A stretch of 41,571 bases of DNA from JACKII01 sp963974445 (GTDB lineage Bacteria; Pseudomonadota; Alphaproteobacteria; Bin95): NCBI GenBank assembly GCA_963974445.1, contig CAXBDI010000024.1, forward strand, positions 1 through 41,571, given 5' to 3'. Positions 22,322 to 31,279 of this stretch are shown piece by piece. The position numbers were made by a program, and so were the translations under genes. The notes under the pieces were generated by a model, which worked only from the letters and a program-made list of their open reading frames with translations, had not been told where the DNA came from and searched no databases. The stretch's first letter is position 1. Each line of letters starts with the position of its first letter.

Positions 22322-23596
22322 CTAGGACGCCAGGTCGGGGCCTGCGCCGGCTTTTTTCTCCGCATAGATCGACAGCGGCTTCGCCCGGCCTTCAACCACT
22401 TCGCGGTTGACGACCACTTCGGCGACGCCGTCCATGGTCGGCAGATCATACATCGAGTCGAGCAGAATCGACTCGAGGATAGACCGCAATCCGCGGGCGC
22501 CGGTCTTGCGCTCGATGGCCCGCTTGGCGACGCTTTTCAGCGCGTCGTCGGTGAATTTAAGGTCCACACCCTCCATATCGAACAGCCGCTGATATTGCTT
22601 CAGCAACGCATTCTTGGGCGTTGTAAGAATCTCGACCAGCGCCGGTTCATCGAGGTCTTCAAGGGTCGCCAGCACTGGCATGCGGCCAACGAACTCGGGA
22701 ATCAGACCGAACTTCAGCAAATCGGCGGGCTCAATACCTCGCAAGATCTCGCCAGTCTGCCGGTCGTCCGGCGAGCGTACGTCGGCGCCAAAACCGATCT
22801 GCATGCCCTGGCCACGCTGCGAGATGATCTTCTCCAGCCCGGCGAATGCGCCGCCACAGATGAACAGGATATTGGTGGTATCGACCTGCAGGAATTCCTG
22901 CTGCGGGTGCTTGCGTCCGCCCTGTGGCGGCACGCTGGCCACCGTGCCCTCCATGATCTTCAGCAAAGCCTGCTGCACGCCCTCACCCGAGACATCGCGG
23001 GTGATTGAGGGGTTGTCGGACTTGCGCGAAATCTTGTCGACCTCGTCGATATAGACGATACCGCGCTGCGCCCGGTCGACGTTGTAGTCGGCGGCCTGCA
23101 ACAGGCGCAGAATGATGTTTTCCACATCCTCGCCCACATAGCCCGCCTCGGTCAGCGTCGTCGCGTCGGCCATGGTGAACGGGACGTCGAGAATCCGAGC
23201 CAATGTCTGCGCCAACAGGGTCTTGCCGCAGCCGGTCGGGCCGATCAGCATGATGTTTGACTTGGCGATCTCGATCTCGTTCGCCTTGCCCGAATGCGCC
23301 AGGCGCTTGTAGTGATTGTGCACCGCCACCGACAGCACACGTTTTGCATGCGATTGGCCGATGACGTAGTCGTCCAGTACCTTACAGATTTCGCGCGGCG
23401 TTGGGACGCCATCACGGCTCTTCACGAGAGTGCTCTTGTGTTCCTCACGAATGATATCCATGCAGAGTTCGACGCACTCGTCACAGATAAACACCGTCGG
23501 TCCGGCGATCAGTTTGCGCACTTCATGCTGGCTCTTGCCGCAGAAGGAGCAGTACAGGGTGTTTTTAGCGTCGCCGCTGTTGCCGGATTTGCTCAT
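22322..23596 (-). CDS. clpX: ATP-dependent Clp protease ATP-binding subunit ClpX
   Basis: A 424-aa AAA+ unfoldase that delivers proteins to ClpP; in Alphaproteobacteria it degrades cell-cycle regulators such as CtrA. The N-terminal zinc domain has Cys16, Cys19, Cys38 and Cys41 (LYCSFCGKSQ, FICDECVELC). Walker A is LIGPTGCGKTLLAQ near residues 118-131, Walker B is GIVYIDEVDKI, the pore loop lies in the GYVGEDVEN region, and sensor 2 is GARGLRS. ATG 23596 is chosen, with GTGGAAAG just upstream; the frame is open a further 21 codons without family likeness. It lies 173 bases downstream of clpP. The lon gene that usually follows clpX in this class is not there; an NTF2-like remnant and SDR genes follow instead. 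Confidence 0.97.
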   Translation of the reverse strand: MSKSGNSGDAKNTLYCSFCGKSQHEVRKLIAGPTVFICDECVELCMDIIREEHKSTLVKSRDGVPTPREICKVLDDYVIGQSHAKRVLSVAVHNHYKRLAHSGKANEIEIAKSNIMLIGPTGCGKTLLAQTLARILDVPFTMADATTLTEAGYVGEDVENIILRLLQAADYNVDRAQRGIVYIDEVDKISRKSDNPSITRDVSGEGVQQALLKIMEGTVASVPPQGGRKHPQQEFLQVDTTNILFICGGAFAGLEKIISQRGQGMQIGFGADVRSPDDRQTGEILRGIEPADLLKFGLIPEFVGRMPVLATLEDLDEPALVEILTTPKNALLKQYQRLFDMEGVDLKFTDDALKSVAKRAIERKTGARGLRSILESILLDSMYDLPTMDGVAEVVVNREVVEGRAKPLSIYAEKKAGAGPDLAS

Positions 23597-23769
23597 AAGC
23601 TTTCCACTTGGTCCGCGTACTCCACCGAACATGTTGCCAGGGTTCGGACCAGCCGACAATGGGTCTGGGCCGAAACATCAGACGGCAACAGGCGCAGCCA
23701 AAGACCGCGCCTGTCATTCTGGTGAAGAAAACTTACTGGATTCAAAACATTACCCCAATGGGCGGGCGG

Positions 23770-24402
23770 TTATTCCTCTTCCGCCGGCTCTGGGCGCTTG
23801 GCGACCACCTGGTCGATGATCCCAAAGCCCTCGGCTTCGTCGGCGGTCATGAAGCGGTCGCGCTCCAATGAATCCTCGATGGTTTTGAGGCTTTGGCCGG
23901 TGTGATGCACGTAGATTTCGTTCAACCGCTTGCGCAGCGCCAGAATTTCGCGCGCGTGGATCTCGATATCCGACGCTTGCCCTTGAAAGCCGCCGGACGG
24001 CTGATGCACCATGATCCGCGCATTCGGCAGGCTATAGCGCTTGCCAGGCGCACCGGCGGCCAACAGCAGCGAGCCCATGCTGGCCGCCTGACCGATACAG
24101 ACGGTCGATACTTCGCAGCGGATGTATTGCATGGTGTCGTAGATCGCCAGGCCGGACGAGACGACGCCGCCGGGCGAATTGATGTAGAAGAAGATATCCT
24201 TCTTGGGATTCTCCGCCTCCAGAAACAGCAACTGGGCACAAACGAGAGTGGAAACGCCGTCGTGCACCGGGCCGGTCAGGAAGATGATTCGTTCGCGCAG
24301 CAGCCGCGAATAGATGTCATACGCCCGCTCGCCGCGGTTGGTGGTTTCCACCACCATGGGCACGAGATTGTTCATGGAGAGATCGCGTGCGTCTTGGGTC
24401 AC
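23770..24402 (-). CDS. clpP: ATP-dependent Clp protease proteolytic subunit ClpP
   Basis: A 210-aa serine peptidase forming the barrel of the ClpXP protease. The catalytic triad is Ser108 in GQAASMGS, His133 in RIMVHQPSGG and Asp182 in ERDRFM. NLVPMVVETTNRGERAYDIYSRLL at the N-terminus (in two family-typical blocks) forms the axial loops. The frame starts at GTG 24402 with AAAGGA 9 bases upstream; ATG 24375 (residue 10) would also give a normal ClpP, but has no ribosome site. It lies 35 bases downstream of tig. Confidence 0.97.
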   Translation of the reverse strand: MTQDARDLSMNNLVPMVVETTNRGERAYDIYSRLLRERIIFLTGPVHDGVSTLVCAQLLFLEAENPKKDIFFYINSPGGVVSSGLAIYDTMQYIRCEVSTVCIGQAASMGSLLLAAGAPGKRYSLPNARIMVHQPSGGFQGQASDIEIHAREILALRKRLNEIYVHHTGQSLKTIEDSLERDRFMTADEAEGFGIIDQVVAKRPEPAEEE

Positions 24403-24437
24403 AACGCTGGTCCTTTTGTCGTCAGCAATAGCCGAAC

Positions 24438-25808
24438 CTATTCGGCTTTGGGTGCGGTCTCGGTCGAGGCGTTGTCATCCGCCGGGGCGTCGGGGTCGGC
24501 GAGCAGTTCGGCCGGCGGCACCTTGCGCACCTCGACCTTGGCCAACTCTAAGATGTAGTCGACGACCTTGTCTTCCAAGAGCGGCGCATGCAATTGGCCG
24601 AGAGCCTGAGGGTTTTCCATATAGTATTTCCGCACCATCTCCTCCTGCCCGGGGAACTGGGCGGTTTGGCGGGCGATGGCGGTCTGCATATCCTCGGTGC
24701 TGACCTCGATATTGTTGCGCTTGCCGACCTCGGAGAGCAGCAGCCCGAGGCGGACCCGCCGCTCGGCCACCTTGCGGTACTCCTCGCGCAGTTCCTCGTC
24801 GGTCTTGCCTTCGCGGACTTCCTCGGCGTTCTCGCCGTCCAGCTGCTTTTGCAACTCCTCCCAGATGCCGTTGAACTCCTGCTCGACCAGGACTTGCGGC
24901 AGGTCGAAGGAATGCTGTTCGTCCAGCTTGTCGAACAGGTCGCGCTTGATCCGGTTGCGGCCGACGTCGGCGTACTCGCGCTCCATGGTCTCGCGCATCT
25001 GTTTGCGCAGTGCGTCCAGGCTCTCGACACCGAAGCGTTCGGCCAGCGCCTCGTTGACTTCGGCCGGGGCCAGGGTTTTCAGGCCCTTCATTTTGACAGC
25101 GAAGGAGGCTTCCTTGCCGGCCAGATGCTCCGCGCCGTAATCGTCGGGGAAATTGACGGTCACCGTCTTTTCCTCGCCGACCGTCATGCCGACCAGTTGC
25201 TCTTCAAAGCCGGGAATGAACTGGCCGGTGCCGAGGGTCAGTTCGTAATCCTCCGCCGCACCGCCCGGGAACAATTCGCCGTCGATGGAGCCTTCGAAGT
25301 CGATGACCACCACGTCGTCATTGGCGGCAGGTCGCGGTTCGACAACATCGATGCGCTCGCGCTGCCCTTCGGCCATCCGGCCCAAAGCCTCCTCCACCTC
25401 GCTGTCCGGCACGTCTGGTTCGAGCTTGACCAGTTCCAGGGTGGAGAAGTCGATGGGCTCGATCTCCGGCAGAACCTCCGCCTTCAGGGAGAATTTGAGA
25501 TCGTTGCCCTCGGCGTATTCCTCGGTCATGTCGACCTGGGGCTGCATTGCCGGGCGGATGCCGCGTTCGTCCAGCGCGCCCTGAATGCCGTCGCGCAGCG
25601 TCTCGTCCAGAACCTCGCCGGTGACAGCTTTGCCGAAACGTTGGCGCAAGATCTTCATCGGCGCCTTGCCGGGGCGGAAACCGGGCAGGTTCACCGTGGG
25701 CGCAAGGTCTTTCAGCTTGGCATCGACCTTCTCGTTGATCGTCGATGCGGCGATGACGCAATCGAACTCGCGCTTCAACCCGTCGTTCAGTGTTTCGGTA
25801 ACCTGCAT
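24438..25808 (-). CDS. tig: trigger factor
   Basis: A 456-aa ribosome-associated chaperone with peptidyl-prolyl isomerase activity. The N-terminal ribosome-binding domain carries LPGFRPGKAPMKILRQRFG near residues 43-61, a close form of the GFRxGKxP signature. The FKBP-like domain (about 150-245) has DVVVIDFEGSIDGELFPGG and FIPGFEEQLVGM. The helical C-terminal domain ends in an acidic Ala/Asp tail. The start at 25808 has GAAGAG 7-8 bases upstream. Upstream is tRNA-Leu (48 bases away, same strand), and downstream are clpP and clpX, the standard order. Confidence 0.97.
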   Translation of the reverse strand: MQVTETLNDGLKREFDCVIAASTINEKVDAKLKDLAPTVNLPGFRPGKAPMKILRQRFGKAVTGEVLDETLRDGIQGALDERGIRPAMQPQVDMTEEYAEGNDLKFSLKAEVLPEIEPIDFSTLELVKLEPDVPDSEVEEALGRMAEGQRERIDVVEPRPAANDDVVVIDFEGSIDGELFPGGAAEDYELTLGTGQFIPGFEEQLVGMTVGEEKTVTVNFPDDYGAEHLAGKEASFAVKMKGLKTLAPAEVNEALAERFGVESLDALRKQMRETMEREYADVGRNRIKRDLFDKLDEQHSFDLPQVLVEQEFNGIWEELQKQLDGENAEEVREGKTDEELREEYRKVAERRVRLGLLLSEVGKRNNIEVSTEDMQTAIARQTAQFPGQEEMVRKYYMENPQALGQLHAPLLEDKVVDYILELAKVEVRKVPPAELLADPDAPADDNASTETAPKAE

Positions 25809-25856
25809 TGGCTGCTCTTCAAAGCCCTTTGGATCATGGCGTCTGTAGGCGGAAAT

Positions 25857-25942
<86 letters not shown>

Positions 25943-26004
25943 ATTACGGAAGCGCGCCAGATAGCGCAGCCAGCGCCCCAGCGCAAGGGAAAGGCGCGCG
26001 CCGT

Positions 26005-28350
26005 TCAGCGCAGGCGGTCCGTCAGCACCACTGCCGCGGCATCCAGGATCGCCTCTGCGTCCAGACCGTGAGCGCGATAGAGGTCGGGAATATCGCCGGA
26101 TTGGCCGAAATCTTCGACCCCCAGCGCCTTCAACGGCTGCTGCTGCACGCTGCCTAGCCAGGAGAGCGTCGCCGGATGCCCGTCGCAGATCGTTACCAGC
26201 GCCGCATCCTCCGCCAGGTCCCCCAGCAGCCCGCCGATCCAAGAGTCGCGCCCGCGCTGCCGCCAGCCGCGATGCAGCCGCGAGGGCGAGGTCACGACCA
26301 AAACACCCAGACCCGGCGCATCCTCGGAGAGTTGCTCGGCGGCTTCCAGCGCTTCCGGCAGGGTTGCGCCCATGGCGATCAGCGCCAGGTCGGCCTCGCC
26401 GGCGGGCTTGCGCAGCCAATAGCCGCCGCGGACCACCGCCGCTACATCCAATTTTCGCGATGGTTGCGCCAGCGAACGGGTGGAGAGGCGCAGATAGACG
26501 CTGCCGCCGCCTTCATCGCTGTCCGCATCGGCCTGCATGTGGGAAAAGCCCCAGTGCATGATCGCCGTCAGCTCGTCCACATAAGCTGGCTCGAAATAGG
26601 CGAGGTTCGGCAGGCCCATGCCGATCAGCGGCGTCTCGATCGATTGGTGCGCCCCGCCCTCCGGCGCCAACGTCAGGCCCGATGGTGTCGCCACCACCAT
26701 GAAGCGCGAGTCCATGTAGAGGCCATAGTTCAACGCATCCAGGCCGCGCATGATGAACGGGTCGTAGAGCGTGCCGATAGGCAGCAGGCGCTCACCAAAC
26801 AGCGGGCCGGAAAGGCCGAGCGCCGCCAGCATCAGGAACAGGTTGTTCTCGGCAATGCCCAGTTCGATGTGCTGCCCCTTTGGGTCCATCGACCAGCGTT
26901 GCGCGCTGACCACCTGCTCCTCGCGGAACACATCGACGCGAGGCTCGCGCGCGAAAATGCCCTTGGCATTGACCCAGCCGCCAAGGTTGGTGGAGACAGT
27001 CACATCCGGCGAAGTGGTGACGATCCGGTCCGCCAATGGCCCGCCGGTCCTGGCAATGTCGGACAGAACGCGGCCAAAGCCCTCCTGCGTCGACATACGC
27101 TCGCCCTTGGGTGCGGGCAGAGTGTCGGGCAGCGCGATCTTGGCCGCCTCGTAGCGGCGGTGAGCGCCCTTGTCGCGCAGAAAGGGTGCGGCCTCGATGA
27201 AAGATTTGAGCGCCGGGGCGTCGTCCTCGACGCCTGCGAATTTCTCCCATTCCTTGCCCTTCGCCACGCCCATCTGGTCGCGAAACGCTTCCATTTGAGA
27301 GGCGTTCATGATGCCGGCGTGGTTGTCCTTATGCCCGGCGAAGGGCAGGTTATTGCCTTTGATCGTATAGGCGATGAAGCAGGTTGGGCGGTCCCAATCG
27401 ACCTGGGCAAACGCCTGCATCATCGCCGCCATATCCTGGCCGGCGAGGTTGGTCATCAGGTCGGCCAGCGCTTCGTCGTCGTATTTGGCCAGCAGGTCCG
27501 AAATCCCAGGCACACCGCCGATATCTTCGGTGATCTCCGCGCGCCAGGCAGCCCCGCCCTTGTAGACCAGCGCGGAATAGAGCGAGTTCGGGCAGTCGTC
27601 GATCCAGTCGCGCAGCACCTCGCCGCCCGGCTCCGCAAACGCCGCTTGCAGCTTGCGCCCATATTTCAGCGTGATGACGTCCCAGCCCATGGCGTGGAAC
27701 AGGCCGTCGATCTTGCCGAACAGCCGGTCGGAGACGACGGCGTCCAGCGATTGCCGGTTGTAGTCGATCAGCCACCAGACGTTGCGGACGTCGTGCTTCC
27801 AGCCCTCCAGCAGCGCCTCGAAGACGTTGCCTTCGTCGAGTTCCGCATCGCCGACGATGGCGACCATGCGGCCAGGCTTGCGCTCTGGCTGCCATTTCCG
27901 CTGCACATAATCCTGCACCAGTGCCGCAAACGACGTGAAGGCAGCGCCCAAGCCGACCGAGCCGGTGGAGATATCGACGTCGTCCTGGTCCTTGGTCCGC
28001 GAGGGGTAGGATTGCGCGCCGCCCAAGGCCCGGAACCGCTCCAACTGCTCCTGGCTTTGACGCCCCATCAGATACTGGATCGCATGATAGGCCGGCGAGG
28101 CGTGCGGCTTCACCGCCACCCGATCCTCCGGGGTCAACTCCGAGAAATACAGCGCCGTCAGCATGGTCGAAACACTGGCCGACGACGCCTGATGCCCGCC
28201 GACCTTCAGCCCGTCGCGGCTTTCGCGCACATTGTTGGCGTTGTGGATCGTCCAGGAGGAGAGCCAGAGCACCTTCTGCTCCAACCGCTCCAGCAGAGCG
28301 ACATCGGCTTGGTTGGAGCCAGCTGTGTTCGGCAAGTTGGCGTCGGGCAT
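26005..28350 (-). CDS. AceE/transketolase-like thiamine diphosphate enzyme
   Basis: A 781-aa thiamine-diphosphate enzyme with the three-domain layout of transketolase and homodimeric pyruvate dehydrogenase E1. The TPP motif runs from Gly167 in IVGDAELDEGN to Asn198 in LIDYNRQS. GGHQASSASVSTMLTALYF near residues 51-69 and the pyrimidine-domain segment GQHIELGIAENNLFLMLAALG are typical of the AceE-like branch. It is about 100 residues shorter than AceE, and no E2 (lipoyl acyltransferase) or E3 gene lies nearby. A 2-oxoacid or ketose substrate is likely, but which is open. GGAGAAG lies 5 bases before the ATG. The SMP-30 gene upstream ends 76 bases before this start on the same strand. Confidence 0.8.
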   Translation of the reverse strand: MPDANLPNTAGSNQADVALLERLEQKVLWLSSWTIHNANNVRESRDGLKVGGHQASSASVSTMLTALYFSELTPEDRVAVKPHASPAYHAIQYLMGRQSQEQLERFRALGGAQSYPSRTKDQDDVDISTGSVGLGAAFTSFAALVQDYVQRKWQPERKPGRMVAIVGDAELDEGNVFEALLEGWKHDVRNVWWLIDYNRQSLDAVVSDRLFGKIDGLFHAMGWDVITLKYGRKLQAAFAEPGGEVLRDWIDDCPNSLYSALVYKGGAAWRAEITEDIGGVPGISDLLAKYDDEALADLMTNLAGQDMAAMMQAFAQVDWDRPTCFIAYTIKGNNLPFAGHKDNHAGIMNASQMEAFRDQMGVAKGKEWEKFAGVEDDAPALKSFIEAAPFLRDKGAHRRYEAAKIALPDTLPAPKGERMSTQEGFGRVLSDIARTGGPLADRIVTTSPDVTVSTNLGGWVNAKGIFAREPRVDVFREEQVVSAQRWSMDPKGQHIELGIAENNLFLMLAALGLSGPLFGERLLPIGTLYDPFIMRGLDALNYGLYMDSRFMVVATPSGLTLAPEGGAHQSIETPLIGMGLPNLAYFEPAYVDELTAIMHWGFSHMQADADSDEGGGSVYLRLSTRSLAQPSRKLDVAAVVRGGYWLRKPAGEADLALIAMGATLPEALEAAEQLSEDAPGLGVLVVTSPSRLHRGWRQRGRDSWIGGLLGDLAEDAALVTICDGHPATLSWLGSVQQQPLKALGVEDFGQSGDIPDLYRAHGLDAEAILDAAAVVLTDRLR

Positions 28351-28426
28351 CGAGACTTCTCCGTCGAATATCGTTCGCTGTCTCTACCACATCGGCAAGC
28401 GAAAGCATCGCGCCCGTCGCCGCGGT

Positions 28427-29401
28427 TCAGCCGCCCTTCACCCCCTGGGCATTCACATAGAGGGCATAGAGCGACTGGCTGGCCGCCATGAACAGCCGGT
28501 TGCGCTCCAGGCCACCGAAACAGACATTCGCGCAGCGTTCCGGCAGACGGATACGCCCGATGGCGGCGCCGTCCGGCGCGAACACCATGACGCCATCCAG
28601 CTCCGCCGACCCCATGCCCCAGCCGCACCAGAGGTTGCCGTCGGTGTCGCAGCGCATGCCGTCCGGCGTGCCGCCAGGGCCGGCGTCGATGTGCACGCGG
28701 CGGGTGGACTTTTGCACGCTCCGGCCGTCGCTGGACATGTCATAGGCGACGATGGTGCGCGTCGGCTCTGACCGGCTCGCCACCACGTACAGAATGCTTT
28801 CGTCCGGCGAGAAACACAGGCCGTTCGGGCCGTCGATGTCGTCGGCGATCACCGTCATCCGGCCGCTATCCGGGTCCAGCCGGTAGACGCACATCGGCAG
28901 TTCCGCCTCCGCCTTGTTGCCTTCGTAATTGCCCAGGATGCCGAACATCGGATCGGTAAACCAGATCGAGCCATCCGACTTCACCACCACGTCGTTGGGC
29001 GAGTTCAACCGCTTGCCGTCATAGGTATCCGCCAGCACGGTGATCGAGCCATCGTGCTCTGTCCGGGTGAGCTTGCGGCTGTGGTGGCAGGTCACCAGGC
29101 GGCCCTGGCGGTCGCGGGTGTTGCCGTTCGCGAAGTCGCTAGGCTTGCGGAAGACGCTGGTCTGGCCGGTCTCCTCCTCCCACTTCAATATGCGCTGGTT
29201 CGGGATATCGCTCCACAGCAGGTAGCGCCCGTCGCCGAACCACACCGGCCCCTCCGACCAGCGGCAGCCGGTGTAGAGGCGCTCGACCGCGGCGGAGAAA
29301 ATCTTTATGTGCTGGAACCGCGGGTCCAATACCTCGACCGAGGGGTCCGGGTAGCGCGGAAAGTCCCGCCAGCCGGCGGAGAGCGGGTGGTCGACGGACA
29401 T
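28427..29401 (-). CDS. SMP-30/gluconolactonase-like protein (1)
   Basis: A 324-aa six-bladed beta-propeller of the SMP-30/gluconolactonase/LRE family, metal-dependent lactone hydrolases. Marks are GCRWSEGPVWFGDGRYLLWSD near residue 45 (metal Glu in SEGP), RLNSPNDVVVKSDGSIWFTDP near 130 (Asn and Asp ligands), and GPNGLCFSPDESILYV near 190 with the fourth-ligand region. The sequence is cytosolic, with no signal peptide. It belongs to a different subfamily from the SMP-30 protein at 30317-31270. The preceding DUF2848 gene ends 161 bases upstream; the gap holds a short interspersed repeat. Confidence 0.87.
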   Translation of the reverse strand: MSVDHPLSAGWRDFPRYPDPSVEVLDPRFQHIKIFSAAVERLYTGCRWSEGPVWFGDGRYLLWSDIPNQRILKWEEETGQTSVFRKPSDFANGNTRDRQGRLVTCHHSRKLTRTEHDGSITVLADTYDGKRLNSPNDVVVKSDGSIWFTDPMFGILGNYEGNKAEAELPMCVYRLDPDSGRMTVIADDIDGPNGLCFSPDESILYVVASRSEPTRTIVAYDMSSDGRSVQKSTRRVHIDAGPGGTPDGMRCDTDGNLWCGWGMGSAELDGVMVFAPDGAAIGRIRLPERCANVCFGGLERNRLFMAASQSLYALYVNAQGVKGG

Positions 29402-29486
29402 GGGCGGCTCCTCTTATGGTGGATCAGCGTCGCCGGCGATCCTATCGGAAATGGCGAGGTGACGTAAGCGGGGATGCGGTAGGCGG

Positions 29487-29530
29487 CCCTTCGGTACGCC
29501 CTCTGGCGAGCGCTACTCAGGGTGAGACGG
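29487..29530. repeat. short interspersed inverted-repeat element
   Basis: A stretch beginning CCCTTCGGTACGCC and ending CTACTCAGGGTGAG resembles the small REP-like hairpin elements scattered between genes in many Alphaproteobacteria. CCCT pairs with AGGG at the ends, around an imperfect GC-rich core. It occupies the 160-base gap between the DUF2848 and lactonase genes. The rest of 29402-29562 shows nothing else. Confidence 0.5.
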
Positions 29531-29562
29531 AACAATGGTCTCGGCTAAACCCCGCCGCTTCC

Positions 29563-30234
29563 TCACCGGCTCATCGCCAGTTGCTCCACCCGGTAGCCAT
29601 GCTCGATGGCTCGCCCAGTCGCCGGATCGGCGAGGCGCATCGAGAATTCCGCGCCGCCGCGGATACCGCCTTGCACCGGCAGGGTGCCGAGCGGCATGGC
29701 CCAACCCGCCGGCAGTTCGTCGGCTCCGCAGGCGCCGCGCACGATCTCCAGCGGTGGCAGCATCGCGGTACAGTCGCCGTCCTGATAGACCGCCCCGTCC
29801 TGCCAGCTTTGCAGGGTGAGCTTGTCCCAATGGTCGGCCACGTCGGCGAACCACCAGGCCGTGCGAGCCACAGGCTTTGAGCACATCTGCTTGGATATCT
29901 GGATCGAGTACGCCTCCGCCTTGCGGTCGGTGTGGTCGCTGGCCAGTGTCACCAGCATGCCGCGCGCCGTGCCGATCAGCATCGCCTCAACCTCGCCGGA
30001 CGAACCGTCGCCCAGCACCTCGATGGCGTCGGACTGCGTGACCAGCGCGGCGCTGAGCGGATAGAAGACCGGCGTCGAGGTTGGCGGCGCCACGCCCAGT
30101 TCCTTCAACTCGTTGATATGCTCCTGTACCTTGGCCTGATCGCGGCCGGTCCAGCCGGCGATGATCAGGTGGTGCACGATGACCGGCAGGCGCTCGACTG
30201 CGCCGTTGGCCGCGGTGACGGCAAAGCTCAACAT
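29563..30234 (-). CDS. DUF2848 domain protein
   Basis: A 223-aa protein of the DUF2848 family, distantly related to the fumarylacetoacetate hydrolase fold. Typical blocks are VIVHHLIIAGWTGRDQAKVQ near the N-terminus, DAIEVLGDGSSGEVEAMLIG near residue 75, and LASDHTDRKAEAYSIQISKQ near 100. KPVARTAWWFADVADHWDKL follows. The family has no fixed reaction; hydrolysis in catabolic pathways is often suggested. The start at 30234 has AGGGAG 7 bases upstream. It is divergent from the SMP-30 gene at 30317, sharing an 82-base promoter region. Confidence 0.85.
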   Translation of the reverse strand: MLSFAVTAANGAVERLPVIVHHLIIAGWTGRDQAKVQEHINELKELGVAPPTSTPVFYPLSAALVTQSDAIEVLGDGSSGEVEAMLIGTARGMLVTLASDHTDRKAEAYSIQISKQMCSKPVARTAWWFADVADHWDKLTLQSWQDGAVYQDGDCTAMLPPLEIVRGACGADELPAGWAMPLGTLPVQGGIRGGAEFSMRLADPATGRAIEHGYRVEQLAMSR

Positions 30235-30316
30235 ACTCTCGCTCCCTGGCATTCGTTCGGCTTATAGTGGCGGCAACGATAGCAAAACGCCATGCCTCAG
30301 AGGAGCACCCATCGTC

Positions 30317-31270
30317 ATGACCGAACACATCACCTCCGCCGCGCCCGCCGCCCGTACCGTCGCCACCGGGCTGCGCTTTCCGGAAGGCCCGATTGCGATG
30401 CCCGACGGCTCCGTCATTCTGGTGGAGATCGAGCGCGGCACGCTGACCCGGGTCAAGCCGGACGGCTCGACCGAGGTGATCGCCGAGACCGGCGGCGGGC
30501 CGAACGGCGCCGCCATCGGTCCGGACGGGCGCTGCTATATCTGCAACAATGGCGGCTTCAAGTGGCACTATGCCGACGATGGCGGCATGCGCTCCATCGC
30601 GCAGGCGGATGACTACAAGGGCGGCTCGATCCAGGCGGTCGACCTGAAAACCGGCGCGGTCGAGACGCTGTACACCCATTGCGGCGAGGTGCAGTTGCGC
30701 GGGCCGAACGATATCGTCTTCGATAAGCAAGGCGGCATGTATTTCACCGACCTGGGCAAGACCCGGGCGCGCGATTGGGACCGCACCAGCATCTACTACG
30801 CCAAGGCCGACGGCAGCCATATCCAGGAGGTCGCCTACCCGCTGATCACGCCGAACGGCATCAGCCTGTCGCCGGACGAGAAAACCGTCTACGTCGCCGA
30901 GACCTGGACCGGGCGGCTGTGGGCGTTTGCGCTGGAGGCTCCCGGCAAGATCAAGCCGGAGCCGTGGCCGATTCCGCACGGCGGCCGCCTTGTCGCCAAC
31001 ACCAGCGGTTTCCGCAACTTCGACAGCCTGGCGGTGGAGGCCGACGGCCGCATTTGCATCGCCACGCTGTTCGACCCGGGCATCACCGTGATGACGCCGG
31101 ATGGCTCCTCGGTGGAGCACGTGCCCATGCCGGGCGACCCCTACTGCACCAACATCTGTTTCGGCGGCGATGGTCTGAAAACGGCGTTCATCACCCAGAG
31201 CTATTACGGCCGTCTGGTCGCCGTCGACTGGCCGCGCGCCGGTCTGCCGCTGAACTTTCTGAACAAATAG
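30317..31270 (+). CDS. SMP-30/gluconolactonase-like protein (2)
   Basis: A 317-aa beta-propeller lactonase-like protein. GLRFPEGPIAMPDGSVILVE near residue 20 holds the first metal Glu. VQLRGPNDIVFDKQGGMYFT near 130 and LITPNGISLSPDEKTVYVAE near 175 hold the Asn/Asp ligands. No signal peptide is seen. The start at 30317 has GAGGAG 12 bases upstream, slightly distant; the long upstream extension of the frame is antisense to the DUF2848 gene and unlikely. A nitronate monooxygenase-like gene follows 9 bases after the stop, suggesting an operon. The lactone substrate is unknown. Confidence 0.87.
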   Translation: MTEHITSAAPAARTVATGLRFPEGPIAMPDGSVILVEIERGTLTRVKPDGSTEVIAETGGGPNGAAIGPDGRCYICNNGGFKWHYADDGGMRSIAQADDYKGGSIQAVDLKTGAVETLYTHCGEVQLRGPNDIVFDKQGGMYFTDLGKTRARDWDRTSIYYAKADGSHIQEVAYPLITPNGISLSPDEKTVYVAETWTGRLWAFALEAPGKIKPEPWPIPHGGRLVANTSGFRNFDSLAVEADGRICIATLFDPGITVMTPDGSSVEHVPMPGDPYCTNICFGGDGLKTAFITQSYYGRLVAVDWPRAGLPLNFLNK

Positions 31271-31279
31271 GGCCGAGGT

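Noticed and set aside
26176..28491. Plus-strand frame of about 770 codons
   Set aside because: Shadow of the AceE/transketolase-like gene on the other strand.
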